A DNA stretch of 62,871 nucleotides from a virus. The stretch covers positions 1 to 62,871 of the IMG/VR virus record IMGVR_UViG_3300032516_000020; one strand, 5' to 3'. Under the pieces are notes generated by a model. It ran no database searches. It saw only the letters and a program-made list of their open reading frames with translations, and was not told where the DNA came from. Positions 24,877 to 32,385 of this stretch are shown one piece after another; position 1 is the stretch's first letter, and every line of letters starts with the position of its first letter. Both the position numbers and the translations under genes were made by a program.

Positions 24877-26835
24877 TTAGAATAAATTTAATTGATTAGG
24901 GTTAATTGTGACCTTTCTTCTTTTTCCTTCATATAGGATTTTGTAAATGATTCTATTTGCACGCTCTATGTAATAATCATAGTTGATATTATCTAAAGGA
25001 TGATCTGGTGTTAGATGATTGCACACATGCATCACCCACTCACCTGCTTCAACCTGAGAAACATCTGCAGCATTAGTATCACACTCTTCATTCTTTACCT
25101 TCAGAAGCTTCTCTCCCTTCTTAGATACATAATAACGAATCAACTTATTATATATTGTCTTCTCACCTGTGCTTTTATTAACTCCTTCATAATGGAAGTC
25201 TTTAGAAGCTTTTTGTCTCAGGCAAAAATCATATACATTAGTGTGATTACAAATAGTATCAGTGGGATCAATGTTATGAACATAATAAGATTCAAGAGCA
25301 AGATTAACGACTCTAGCTGATTTGTTTTTATGAAGTTCAAAATCTGTGAGAAAATCTCCCTTCTTTTTAATTTCTCCATCTGTTTTTATAGCAATATAAT
25401 CATTTACTGTTGAAAATATAATCTTTTGGTAGTCTGTTCTCTCAAGCTCATACTTAGTTGCATCACACCACCATTGATTAATCTCAAACATCTTATCCAT
25501 CTTATCCTTAGAAATCTTAACAGTGACACCATCTGTATTAGCAGAGATGATGTTAATACCATTCAATTCATATTGCTCAATAAGCATTAGAAGAGATAGT
25601 TCACCTGTAATAGTGGTGAACATTGTGAGCTGTCTGTCATAAATCCAGGATTGCATATCAGAAGACTTACCATACACAGAGTTAACTGCAAGCTTTAATG
25701 CGCCCACTATTCCTTTGATGCGTTTATCTTTCTTAGCAAGAGGCTTTAATTCGAGTCTTTTCTCAAACATTGCTTTATAGCCACGTAGAAATTCCTTACC
25801 CAAATGATAGGGATAACGATTATTATTAATAATAATTGCAGGATAGTAAGAGCTAACATCCCAATCAATGATATCATGGTCTTCATCAGATTCAAATATT
25901 CTAGGAGAATTCTCTGTATGAAGCCCACCCTTTGCAAATGTATATGAGTTATCATAAAATCTAATTGTTTCTTTAAAATCATCCTGTAGACCAAGAGTTG
26001 TATCCTTAATCATCTTAAGGAATGTTTTGAGCTCTTTTGTTTCAAATGTAACATATGGAGCAACACATTCTTTCAGTTTGATTTGCTTTCTAAAGAATCC
26101 TTTCTTTGGAAGGTCACTGTAAGTTATGTTTTTCTCCTGGCAATAAAACTTTTTAATCATCTCATCACCAATCTTGGAATCAGAATAGTTCAAGCATGGA
26201 ATGCCAAACTCTTCCTCTATATCCTGTCTCAGCTCAATCTGATTATTTCCACGATACAAAGGATGATCACAGTCACCAATAGTGATCTTATAAAAAGCAT
26301 GAGTAGCCATAACATCATTTCTACAATAATCTTTAGTAACTCGAATTTCTTCATCAGTCATATCAATTTTAGTGTGGTGAATAGGCATCTCTTCAATGTT
26401 CTCAAGATCCATTTCAAACTCCAGTCTCTTCAATGATACACGTCTGTTCTTATTATCATAGTGATTCACTCTAAATACATCTATCTGTTTTAGAGATAGT
26501 TTGTCCTCACTATACTCAGGTAAGACTTCAAAGTTTGCATCATGTATTACATCTGCTGCTTTCTGTGCTATCCTACTGCAGATATCAAGAGCACTGAGCT
26601 GTTGTAATGTTTCAAAGTTCCTTAGGATCCATTCTAAGACTTGACTATCAAATCGTAGATTATTATAACCCACCCAAAAATAGTGCCCAAATAACTGCGT
26701 AAACTCAACAAACTTACCAAGCTCATCCTTGTTCTTGCTCACCTCAAACTCTCTATATACGTCCTCCTGAGGATCATATATTCCTACAAGAAATAGTTCT
26801 TGCATGGTTTCAATGTCATAGATTAGTACATTCAT
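24877..26835 (-). CDS. Family B DNA polymerase with 3'-5' exonuclease
   Basis: A 652-residue replicative polymerase. Exo I IYDIETM (residues 5-11), Exo II GYNNLRFD (56-63, D63), Exo III YCRND (170-174, D174); Pol motif A DWDVSSYYPAIIINN (about 324-338), motif B KLAVNSVYGK (381-390), and motif C SANTDGVT (431-438, D435, with the usual DTD weakened to NTD). The size is short for phage PolB because of a compact palm-thumb. No terminal-protein gene or protein-priming signal seen, so primase-dependent synthesis is likely. The active site and exonuclease residues appear intact. Confidence 0.9.
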   Translation of the reverse strand: MNVLIYDIETMQELFLVGIYDPQEDVYREFEVSKNKDELGKFVEFTQLFGHYFWVGYNNLRFDSQVLEWILRNFETLQQLSALDICSRIAQKAADVIHDANFEVLPEYSEDKLSLKQIDVFRVNHYDNKNRRVSLKRLEFEMDLENIEEMPIHHTKIDMTDEEIRVTKDYCRNDVMATHAFYKITIGDCDHPLYRGNNQIELRQDIEEEFGIPCLNYSDSKIGDEMIKKFYCQEKNITYSDLPKKGFFRKQIKLKECVAPYVTFETKELKTFLKMIKDTTLGLQDDFKETIRFYDNSYTFAKGGLHTENSPRIFESDEDHDIIDWDVSSYYPAIIINNNRYPYHLGKEFLRGYKAMFEKRLELKPLAKKDKRIKGIVGALKLAVNSVYGKSSDMQSWIYDRQLTMFTTITGELSLLMLIEQYELNGINIISANTDGVTVKISKDKMDKMFEINQWWCDATKYELERTDYQKIIFSTVNDYIAIKTDGEIKKKGDFLTDFELHKNKSARVVNLALESYYVHNIDPTDTICNHTNVYDFCLRQKASKDFHYEGVNKSTGEKTIYNKLIRYYVSKKGEKLLKVKNEECDTNAADVSQVEAGEWVMHVCNHLTPDHPLDNINYDYYIERANRIIYKILYEGKRRKVTINPNQLNLF

Positions 26836-27077
26836 TTGTATTTTCTTATAAGTTTAAAAATCTCACCAATATCAGTGAATTCAAATACCTGGTCTGGTCT
26901 AATAGGATGAAAACCTATAGTGAACCCATGGTTACCTTCAAAGTAATCTTCTCTTTTTATTCTATTACCATTTACAGAGTCTATATATATCCAAGGGTAG
27001 TTAGATGACATCTGAAGCTCTATACCAAGCTTCAGCATTCTTTTCCTAAAGATGTCTAGTTTAGTTAAATCACTCAT
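26832..27077 (-). CDS. Hypothetical protein, 81 residues
   Basis: Start at ATG 27077 (MSDLTKLDIFRKRMLKLGIE), overlapping the upstream gene stop; a longer reading to 27104 would extend back into that gene. Contains YPWIYIDSVNGNRIKREDYF and FTIGFHPI, a beta-rich fold. No family recognised. Confidence 0.6.
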   Translation of the reverse strand: MSDLTKLDIFRKRMLKLGIELQMSSNYPWIYIDSVNGNRIKREDYFEGNHGFTIGFHPIRPDQVFEFTDIGEIFKLIRKYK

Positions 27078-27300
27078 CTGGTACGTTTTTATCACCCTGT
27101 TCATTTTGGTAATAGTTATCTATAGCTTCATCTGGTTTTTCCCAGTAACGACAGTAGAAATGCTCTCCTAATGCATCTATTTCTGATTGAGGATATCCTT
27201 GTTCTACTAGCCATGTTAAAGAATCATATCTTCTGTCTTCAGGAATAGGTTTAGGAAAACCATACTTCCATCCTGATGGTGGGTCAATAATTAGTGCCAT
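27070..27300 (-). CDS. Hypothetical protein, 76 residues
   Basis: Contains Gly/Pro-Tyr-rich PPSGWKYGFPKPIPEDRRYD, then YPQSEIDALGEHFYCRYWEK. The W-x-x-G..PEDRRYD pattern is seen in small phage proteins of unknown function. It sits just upstream of the PolB-adjacent ORF and next to the duplicated micro-ORF region. Confidence 0.55.
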   Translation of the reverse strand: MALIIDPPSGWKYGFPKPIPEDRRYDSLTWLVEQGYPQSEIDALGEHFYCRYWEKPDEAIDNYYQNEQGDKNVPDE

Positions 27301-27322
27301 AATCTAAAATTTTCTTTGTTTT

Positions 27323-27415
27323 TTAGCTTTTAGTGGAAAATATTCTTACTAATTCTTTTTTAGTGGAAAAATATCTTGATTTTAATTGTTCTCTATAAAA
27401 TGGCACTAAACTCAT
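27323..27415 (-). CDS. 30-residue micro-ORF with a tandem repeat
   Basis: ATG at 27415 opens 30 codons to TAA at 27323-27325. The product (MSLVPFYREQLKSRYFSTKK... continuing to ...IFSTKS) ends in a tandem repeat of an FSTK motif, encoded by two 13-base copies 30 bases apart. FYREQLK repeats the C-terminus of the next upstream gene (WYREQLKQ). It may be a duplicated remnant rather than an expressed gene. Confidence 0.3.
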   Translation of the reverse strand: MSLVPFYREQLKSRYFSTKKELVRIFSTKS

Positions 27416-27454
27416 TTTACTGCCAAGTTATAGTTGTTTTAATTGTTCTCTATA
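27328..27454 (-). repeat. Direct repeats and partial gene duplication
   Basis: Two 13-base copies of TTTTAGTGGAAAA (27328-27340, 27358-27370) and two 18-base copies of TTTTAATTGTTCTCTATA (27380-27397, 27437-27454). The second pair duplicates the last codons of the gene ending at 27428 in the same frame. Confidence 0.75.
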
Positions 27455-27814
27455 CCATTTAGCACAATCCATAAATCCACTATTATAATGTGGTGTTTCA
27501 TATCTACTTTTTATTTCTTTCTCTATTTCTTCATCTGATATTTCTGTTTGGGAAGATGTAGGTATCTCTACGAGGTTATCCTCGTGGTGTTCATCACTTC
27601 CCTTACTTACAAATGTTTCTTGTTGGGGAAGTGAGTCACAATTTTCTATACCTTTAAGATACATTTCTTTCATTTGTTCTTCTTCCTTTTTTAATTTACT
27701 TAGACATCTTAATCTAATAGTTTCATAAGTAATTCTTGAGTCTTCACTTAATTTATCATCATAAGTAAGATGTTCAACTATTTCATCAATTAATTCTTGG
27801 ATTATTAATTTCAT
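27428..27814 (-). CDS. Hypothetical protein, 128 residues, helical
   Basis: An acidic/Lys helical protein (IQELIDEIVEHLTYDD, LKKEEEQMKEMYLKG), with a disordered linker (SQTEISDEEIEK) and a conserved-looking C-terminal WYREQLKQL that recurs in many phage small proteins. No domain recognised. Confidence 0.6.
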   Translation of the reverse strand: MKLIIQELIDEIVEHLTYDDKLSEDSRITYETIRLRCLSKLKKEEEQMKEMYLKGIENCDSLPQQETFVSKGSDEHHEDNLVEIPTSSQTEISDEEIEKEIKSRYETPHYNSGFMDCAKWYREQLKQL

Positions 27815-27816
27815 AA

Positions 27817-28017
27817 TTAATCTTTTTTAAATGTTTCTTGATAGTATTGTTCTGCATCTTTTATATTACCATAAACATCATTCCAAGCATCTATTATCTC
27901 TTGCTTGTGCAGTATTTCTGCTTTATATTGTAAGTGGTCTATATTAGTCAATGTTACTGACTCTTTAAAAAACCCTTTACTTAGCATTTCTTCTATTAAC
28001 CATTCTATTGATGTCAT
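27817..28017 (-). CDS. Hypothetical protein, 66 residues
   Basis: Mostly helical (MTSIEWLIEEMLSKGFFKES, ending AEQYYQETFKKD). Typical of small phage DUF proteins such as those with an EWLI..LEMLSKG start. Lies tightly before the 128-residue gene. No family recognised. Confidence 0.6.
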   Translation of the reverse strand: MTSIEWLIEEMLSKGFFKESVTLTNIDHLQYKAEILHKQEIIDAWNDVYGNIKDAEQYYQETFKKD

Positions 28018-28028
28018 TTGTTTAAGTT

Positions 28029-28295
28029 TTAATGGTTTAAAAGTTTAGCATATTCTTTACCCTTGCCATCAGGTTGTACTATAACACACCAGTCAAATTC
28101 TACATCAGGATAGGCAGCTATTCTAGCCTCTATATTATCAAACACTTGTGCATCTTTGTTTATTTGTTTGACATCATCTGGATGTAATGAATATTGGGTT
28201 CCATGTTCCACTATTGTGTCACACTCTGGTGTCTCTTCTGAGACAACTCTAACTACCCATTCTCCACTAATTGTTTTATGTATTTTACCTTTCAT
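28029..28295 (-). CDS. Hypothetical protein, 88 residues
   Basis: Contains ISGEWVVRVVSEETPECDTI and AYPDVEFDWCVIVQPDGKGK, a beta-rich fold. It is the first gene downstream of the hairpin/iteron region at 28338-28503. No family recognised. Confidence 0.6.
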   Translation of the reverse strand: MKGKIHKTISGEWVVRVVSEETPECDTIVEHGTQYSLHPDDVKQINKDAQVFDNIEARIAAYPDVEFDWCVIVQPDGKGKEYAKLLNH

Positions 28296-28337
28296 AGTTT
28301 AAATTTATTTGATTATTAGTACTTATAGTACCATTTT

Positions 28338-28503
28338 GTTTACTTTTTTAAACTGTTTACGTTTTTGTAAACATTTTTACTGGGTAGTTTTCTGTGCAGG
28401 TTTCTGTGTAGTTTTTTGCACAAAGTGCTGTTTTTCGACACCTTGTGCAAAATGTTGATTATTTTCAACATTCCTTTGTATAATGTGTATTATATTACAC
28501 ATT
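28338..28503 (-). repeat. Hairpin and 12-bp iteron cluster
   Basis: Three tandem 12-mers with period exactly 12 (28376-28387, 28388-28399, 28400-28411; consensus TTTTCTGKGYAG) are flanked by dyads: 28354-28360/28367-28373 (TGTTTAC/GTAAACA), 28414-28427/28439-28452 (13 pairs around one A-C mismatch), 28451-28458/28465-28472 (AATGTTGA/TCAACATT), and 28482-28489/28496-28503 (AATGTGTA/TACACATT), the last covering the stop codon of the next gene. GTTTAC also occurs at 28338-28343. No T-tract follows, so these are not standard terminators. Candidate replication origin or regulatory region. Confidence 0.65.
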
Positions 28504-28690
28504 TTCCTTTGAATAATGTGTCCTTTAAGGTACACTGGTCACAAAATTGAACTGGTAGGTGGTCTATTTCTCCTCTAATGTATTGTATTTCCTCAGGAGT
28601 GGACTCATGTCCTTCCTTTATTATCTTTCTACATTTAGAGCAAAGAATAGCACCTCTACCACCATTGAATTTTACGATTGCTTTTTTCAT
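28490..28690 (-). CDS. Small double zinc-ribbon-like protein, 66 residues
   Basis: Two Cys pairs: CSKC (residues 17-20) and CDQC (50-53), spaced as in a zinc ribbon with the sequence IIKEGHESTPEEIQYI between. Lys/Arg-rich start. Many phages carry such small zinc proteins as transcription or host factors, but the family is not identified. The 3' end overlaps the hairpin cluster. Confidence 0.65.
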   Translation of the reverse strand: MKKAIVKFNGGRGAILCSKCRKIIKEGHESTPEEIQYIRGEIDHLPVQFCDQCTLKDTLFKGKCVI

Positions 28691-28691
28691 G

Positions 28692-29237
28692 TTATTCTAT
28701 TTTAGCTGTTGAATCAGCAGCTTTTAATGAATCAAGTCTTTGGTTATATGAATTTATAATGCTGTCCAACTGTTCCTGTGTAAGTAATGGAATCATTGGG
28801 GCTATTGTATCTTTCTTTACCTGGTATATAGTGTCAGGCTTTGCTATAATAGGACCATATTTCCATTCATCATACTTTCCTAGAACATAATCCATCCCTT
28901 TATCAAAGAATGTTTCACGATCATTATCTTCATTTGATGCAGATGTTGTAACAAGAGAAGAATGAAACAACATGTAAGTTAGGCACGACATAAAGAATAT
29001 AGTCATTAATATTGTTTTAAGTTCATGCAGCCAACCATCATATCTCATTAAGTATTTAGGTTCTATATCCTCTCTACCTCTCCACACATCTCTTATAATC
29101 ATCCACCATTTCATTTTAAACTCCTTTGGGTTGATTATTGGAAGAGTTTTTTTCTTATCCCATCCTTCAGGCTTACCATATTCAAATTTCTTTGTTGTGG
29201 TTTCCTCTGTTGTGTATATATTCTCTGGCTTGTTCAT
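28692..29237 (-). CDS. Membrane protein, one transmembrane helix
   Basis: 181 residues. A Lys/Arg-rich cytoplasmic N-terminus (about residues 1-75) is followed by TILMTIFFMSCLTYMLFH (about 75-93), then a long acidic, helical domain (PLLTQEQLDSIINSYNQRLD). Similar N-in bitopic proteins with an extracytoplasmic coiled segment occur near phage lysis or superinfection genes, but no family assignment is possible. Confidence 0.65.
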   Translation of the reverse strand: MNKPENIYTTEETTTKKFEYGKPEGWDKKKTLPIINPKEFKMKWWMIIRDVWRGREDIEPKYLMRYDGWLHELKTILMTIFFMSCLTYMLFHSSLVTTSASNEDNDRETFFDKGMDYVLGKYDEWKYGPIIAKPDTIYQVKKDTIAPMIPLLTQEQLDSIINSYNQRLDSLKAADSTAKIE

Positions 29238-29248
29238 AATTGTAATGT

Positions 29249-29557
29249 TTAAACTTCTTCTAATTGTGTTTGTTTTAGTAATTCATCCATAGAGAACGCT
29301 GTGTTATTACAATCTTTAATCATTTGCATTAGCAGTAATAAGTTTTCATGTGTGAATGCAAATCTACTTGCTGCAAAATACTCATAAGGAAGACAGCAAT
29401 CATCTAGTGCTATCTCATCAAGATGAACTCCTAGTGCTTGTGAAGGAATGCTCCACACTGTATATATAATGTAATAGGTTTCTCCCTTCTTCACCCATTT
29501 ATCAACAGGAATCTCTTTAGGTCTTTTAGTGTCATCAATACATATTGCTTCTATCAT
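29249..29557 (-). CDS. Hypothetical protein, 102 residues
   Basis: Start chosen at 29557 (MIEAICIDDTKRPKEIPVDK), because the longer frame starts inside the terminator hairpin. Contains YYIIYTVWSIPSQALGVHLD and a helical C-terminus (ENLLLLMQMIKDCN). A TAAATTTG box lies just upstream of the ATG but without a clear TTTG partner. No family recognised. Confidence 0.65.
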   Translation of the reverse strand: MIEAICIDDTKRPKEIPVDKWVKKGETYYIIYTVWSIPSQALGVHLDEIALDDCCLPYEYFAASRFAFTHENLLLLMQMIKDCNNTAFSMDELLKQTQLEEV

Positions 29558-29582
29558 AATGTGCAAATTTAAGAAATAAAAA

Positions 29583-29606
29583 CCCCTCATGTAGAAACAT
29601 AAGGGG
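29583..29606 (-). terminator. Intrinsic terminator of the beta-barrel gene (TTCT-loop family)
   Basis: CCCCT/AGGGG outer stem (29583-29587, 29602-29606) with a C-A mismatch and inner ATGT/ACAT closing the loop AGAA (TTCT on the minus strand). A T-run follows on the minus strand. Confidence 0.85.
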
Positions 29607-29655
29607 AATCAAAAAAAAATGAATATAAAAATCTATTACAAATATAATATAAATA

Positions 29656-30135
29656 TTACAAAGTGTATGCCACTACTAATGCAATGGTTTTAACAGGGTT
29701 TGTTTTCTCAACAATACTAATATAACGTGCATCAACATTAACATGATTCATTTTAACTCCTATGAATGGAGCAAATGAGAATGATGTTGTACCATTGTCT
29801 TTCTTGTTATAAAATGATAATCCTGCTGAAGAACCAAAATAGGCACTCTCATTAACAAAATACTTTAGTCCAACCATCATTGGTACTGTAGCAAAGTTTG
29901 TCTCAGGATCAGCCTTGAAACGTACATAACCAAAGTCTACAATACCTGTAAACTTGTTATTATACTTTGTACTCACTTGAAACCATGTAGAACCAAGATT
30001 TACATGTACTTTCTCACTGTTAGCGTCTGTAGGAAGTGCTGTTACAAGACCTACACTAAGGTTTGGCTTTTGTAATTTCTGTGCGTATGATGCAAATGAT
30101 GCAAATGATGCAATAATAAGAACTAATTTCTTCAT
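29656..30135 (-). CDS. Outer-membrane beta-barrel protein with signal peptide
   Basis: 159 residues. N-terminal signal peptide MKKLVLIIASFASFASYAQ, with cleavage after AQ as in many Bacteroidota exported proteins. The mature part has alternating strand-like segments (GSTWFQVSTKYNNKFTGIVD, YFGSSAGLSFYNKKDN, SFAPFIGVKMNHVNVDARY) ending IALVVAYTL, consistent with an OmpX/OmpA-type small barrel. It would be exported to the host outer membrane. A 9-base tandem repeat in the signal region (30080-30113) may vary in length. It has its own promoter and terminator, giving a moron-like unit. Likely roles are superinfection exclusion or host surface change; untested. Confidence 0.8.
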   Translation of the reverse strand: MKKLVLIIASFASFASYAQKLQKPNLSVGLVTALPTDANSEKVHVNLGSTWFQVSTKYNNKFTGIVDFGYVRFKADPETNFATVPMMVGLKYFVNESAYFGSSAGLSFYNKKDNGTTSFSFAPFIGVKMNHVNVDARYISIVEKTNPVKTIALVVAYTL

Positions 30136-30154
30136 GTTTTAAAATTTTAGATGA

Positions 30155-30187
30155 CAAATTTAATATTTTTCTTTGATTTCAAGCAAA
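30155..30187 (-). promoter_or_regulatory. Bacteroidota-type promoter of the beta-barrel gene
   Basis: Minus strand TTTG (30184-30187), 21-nt spacer, TAAATTTG (30155-30162), 19 nt before the ATG at 30135. Exact match to TAnnTTTG. Confidence 0.7.
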
Positions 30188-30378
30188 ATAACATTCCTAT
30201 TTATAACTTGGAGTGCTTTTCCTTCTTTCTCTGTATATATGAGCTGTCTAGCTCTTTTGGCTGTTAAGCCTCTAAAACCATAATCAAATGGTGTATCTTC
30301 AAGCCTTACAGGCTCTTCTGTAAGAAGAGAGATGTAATTAACATACACATCTCTCTCCATTGCATAGAATCTTCTCAT
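30160..30378 (-). CDS. Hypothetical protein, 72 residues
   Basis: Arg/Leu-rich small protein (TEEPVRLEDTPFDYGFRGLT, AKRARQLIYTEKEGKALQV). Overlaps the upstream gene stop (TAATG). Function unknown. Confidence 0.55.
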   Translation of the reverse strand: MRRFYAMERDVYVNYISLLTEEPVRLEDTPFDYGFRGLTAKRARQLIYTEKEGKALQVINRNVILLEIKEKY

Positions 30379-30599
30379 TATTTTGTTCTTTTAAACCTAA
30401 CAACAAATTGTTTATACTCTTCTGAAGGAGCATAAAAGTATTTATGTTTGGTGATTGTCAATCTATTAGACTTTCTGCCTGTATGAGCAAATATTCTATC
30501 TATAAGACAAAATGAATTAGCAGTGTTGTCTAGGACTAAAATGTTGTCTCTAGAATGGTCTCTACTACACCATTCTAAACGTGTGCTTTTAATACGCAT
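30378..30599 (-). CDS. Hypothetical protein, 73 residues
   Basis: Basic (MRIKSTRLEWCSRDHSRDNI; ends YKQFVVRFKRTK), with two Cys. The end overlaps the next start as TAATG. No family recognised. Confidence 0.55.
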   Translation of the reverse strand: MRIKSTRLEWCSRDHSRDNILVLDNTANSFCLIDRIFAHTGRKSNRLTITKHKYFYAPSEEYKQFVVRFKRTK

Positions 30600-30619
30600 G
30601 GTTGTGGGGTTTTAATTGT

Positions 30620-31378
30620 TTACATTGTTTTGAACATTTCAAATAGTCTACCTGATTCTTGTGTAGCAAGAGCAAACCTGGTTTTATTTCTTTTTATCTT
30701 CTTGATGAATAGATCATGATCATATGAACTTATAGATCTTCTAAATTTAACATACTCACTACACAAATATCTATTCTCAAATCTGCTCATACGATTAACA
30801 ATCTTTAAAAGATCTGTTAATTGCTTAACTATTTCTACGTTTTGTTTCTCATCTATAATTCTGAATTCTCCTCTTTTTATCTTTCTTGAGGTTGATCCAC
30901 CAGATCCTGCCATTCCTCCAGATAGGATATCAGCAAGGATACTGAACTCAAAATCATAAGTAGATTGATATTCGTTTAGCTTTATATAATCCTCAATCAA
31001 AGATGCCCATGCTGTAACATAATCTTGTATAGACCAATTCTTAGAACTTGCATTTAATAAAGCAAGAACCTCAATTAATTCTTTAGGATCTTTAATAGGA
31101 ATAAGTACGTATGGAATATCTACGTTGTTCCTAAGGCATGCAGTGAACATGTGCTGACCATCAATTATATACTTGGTCATTCTTCCTGTAATAAAACTTA
31201 GTTCAGCAACAATTACAGGTCTCAATATATCTATTTTGCTAATAGACTCAGCAATAGGATTTACATGAGATGAAACGATTGGTCTGTTTATACCAGACAA
31301 AATACTTAACGCTTTTTTAGAACCTGCTTTCAACCATTTAATGTTTCTTAATGGTGATTTACTTAATAATGCTTTCAT
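30620..31378 (-). CDS. ParB-like (ParB/Srx superfamily) protein
   Basis: A 252-residue protein with the ParB N-terminal signature around residues 50-110: VIVAELSFITGRMTKYIIDG, then IDGQHMFTACLRNNVDIPYV. The DGQH motif matches the ParB/DndB type DGQHR site. The rest is helical, with KIKRGEFRIIDE and a basic C-terminus. Free-standing ParB-like proteins in phages may bind DNA, act as CTP switches or carry nuclease activity; no partner ParA is present here. Confidence 0.75.
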   Translation of the reverse strand: MKALLSKSPLRNIKWLKAGSKKALSILSGINRPIVSSHVNPIAESISKIDILRPVIVAELSFITGRMTKYIIDGQHMFTACLRNNVDIPYVLIPIKDPKELIEVLALLNASSKNWSIQDYVTAWASLIEDYIKLNEYQSTYDFEFSILADILSGGMAGSGGSTSRKIKRGEFRIIDEKQNVEIVKQLTDLLKIVNRMSRFENRYLCSEYVKFRRSISSYDHDLFIKKIKRNKTRFALATQESGRLFEMFKTM

Positions 31379-31426
31379 TGTTTTAATTTTTGATTTCTAT
31401 GTTTATAAAATTGTTTAAAAAGAAAA

Positions 31427-31448
31427 TGTGCCCAGTTTCCCAGGCACA
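31427..31448 (-). terminator. Intrinsic terminator
   Basis: TGTGCCCAG (31427-31435) pairs with 31440-31448 across a TTTC loop. Two pairs are G-U in the minus-strand RNA, and the loop reads GAAA on that strand; TTTTCTTTTT follows. It lies between the 55-residue gene and the ParB-like gene. Confidence 0.8.
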
Positions 31449-31474
31449 TAATTCTCATCCATCCCCATAATATT

Positions 31475-31642
31475 TTATCTATGGTGTATTCTTGAACTTA
31501 CATTAAACTGTCTACACCATTGGTTATACTCTCGTACATTGAATGGTCTTTCAGTTGGTGTTAATTTGTTTAGCTGTAGGTCATTGTTCTTTGGCTTAAT
31601 GCCAAATAGTCTCATCAAAAGACTTTGTTTAATCTTGGTCAT
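31475..31642 (-). CDS. Hypothetical protein, 55 residues
   Basis: Start at ATG 31642 (MTKIKQSLLMRLFGIKPKNN); the longer frame, with many Met, is out of frame over the preceding gene. Basic N-terminus and PTERPFNVREYNQWCRQF near the end. Overlaps the upstream gene by 14 nt. No family recognised. Confidence 0.5.
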   Translation of the reverse strand: MTKIKQSLLMRLFGIKPKNNDLQLNKLTPTERPFNVREYNQWCRQFNVSSRIHHR

Positions 31643-32174
31643 AAAGATTGTTTTTTGGATTAGTAAATTGATTTTCCCATTCATCATTAGAACTTGGTGG
31701 TAAGTATTCTTCATCATCATCAAAGAAATATTCAACATCATCATCATCATTCTCTTCCTCTAGAGGATGACTTAGGATTGCTTTGTCTTGTATGAATAGA
31801 GGAATAGGAAATCCTCTAACATCATATTCATCATCTTCCACCTCTATATCAACACGACAATCATTGTCTAAGATTTGATTTATCTCTTTAGATGTAATAT
31901 CATATAGCTCATCAGACTGTTCTCCTACATCCCACCATCCTATTTGATGTGGATAGGCAATTATATAATCCTCATCAAGATTTTTATTACCTTCTAGTAT
32001 TATATATGGATCTACAGGATAACCATTGAGTTGTAGATATGCATCTACATCAATTGGCATAACAGTCAATTGGAATATAACCATGTCTTTATTCTGTCTA
32101 ACAAGGAACAACATACCTCTTTCAAGTCTTAGAGGCTTGTATGATTTAAATATTAGCTTACCTGTGATGTGCAT
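31629..32174 (-). CDS. Hypothetical acidic-tailed protein, 181 residues
   Basis: The first 110 residues look folded (LERGMLFLVRQNKDMVIFQL, AYLQLNGYPVDPYIILEG). The C-terminal 60 are highly acidic (DDDDVEYFFDDDEEYLPPSS), a DNA-mimic-like composition. Such acidic tails occur in phage inhibitors of host enzymes, but no family is recognised. Confidence 0.65.
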   Translation of the reverse strand: MHITGKLIFKSYKPLRLERGMLFLVRQNKDMVIFQLTVMPIDVDAYLQLNGYPVDPYIILEGNKNLDEDYIIAYPHQIGWWDVGEQSDELYDITSKEINQILDNDCRVDIEVEDDEYDVRGFPIPLFIQDKAILSHPLEEENDDDDVEYFFDDDEEYLPPSSNDEWENQFTNPKNNLYDQD

Positions 32175-32175
32175 A

Positions 32176-32310
32176 TTAATGTGTTTTAATTGATGGCTGT
32201 GCGTACAATGATGTACTATATCTCATAGCCTTTTTAATTTCTCTGTGTGTAGGCTTATGAGCAATTTGTCTTGTACAGCTGAGCATTGTTAAAAATAATA
32301 GATATTTCAT
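32176..32310 (-). CDS. 44-residue putative lipopeptide
   Basis: ATG at 32310 opens 44 codons to TAA at 32176-32178, two bases before the next gene. N-terminal MKYLLFLTMLSCTRQIAHKP has a short hydrophobic core and a Cys after LS, compatible with a lipobox (weaker than consensus). The rest is basic. Coding is plausible given position between two genes, but not proven. Confidence 0.45.
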   Translation of the reverse strand: MKYLLFLTMLSCTRQIAHKPTHREIKKAMRYSTSLYAQPSIKTH

Positions 32311-32330
32311 TGATTTCAAAATTTTAATGA

Positions 32331-32374
32331 TGTGGAATCCCCTACGCTCATAAGAGTTTCAGGGATGACCCACA
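32331..32374 (-). other. Small structured element between two signal-peptide genes
   Basis: Nested pairs: TGTGG/CCACA (32331-32335, 32370-32374), TCCC/GGGA (32338-32341, 32362-32365) and CTC/GAG (32347-32349, 32354-32356) around a 4-base loop. In the minus-strand RNA an extra G-U pair extends the outer helix. No T-run follows, so a simple terminator is unlikely. Confidence 0.4.
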
Positions 32375-32385
32375 CACATAATTAT

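Noticed and set aside
30080-30113. Tandem GATGCAAAT repeats
   Set aside because: They encode the ASFASFAS part of a signal peptide and are explained as codon-level slippage; not treated as a regulatory repeat.
31643-31750. Met-rich extension of the 55-residue gene
   Set aside because: It runs out of frame through the acidic tail codons of the upstream gene, where ATG runs are an artefact of GAT repeats.
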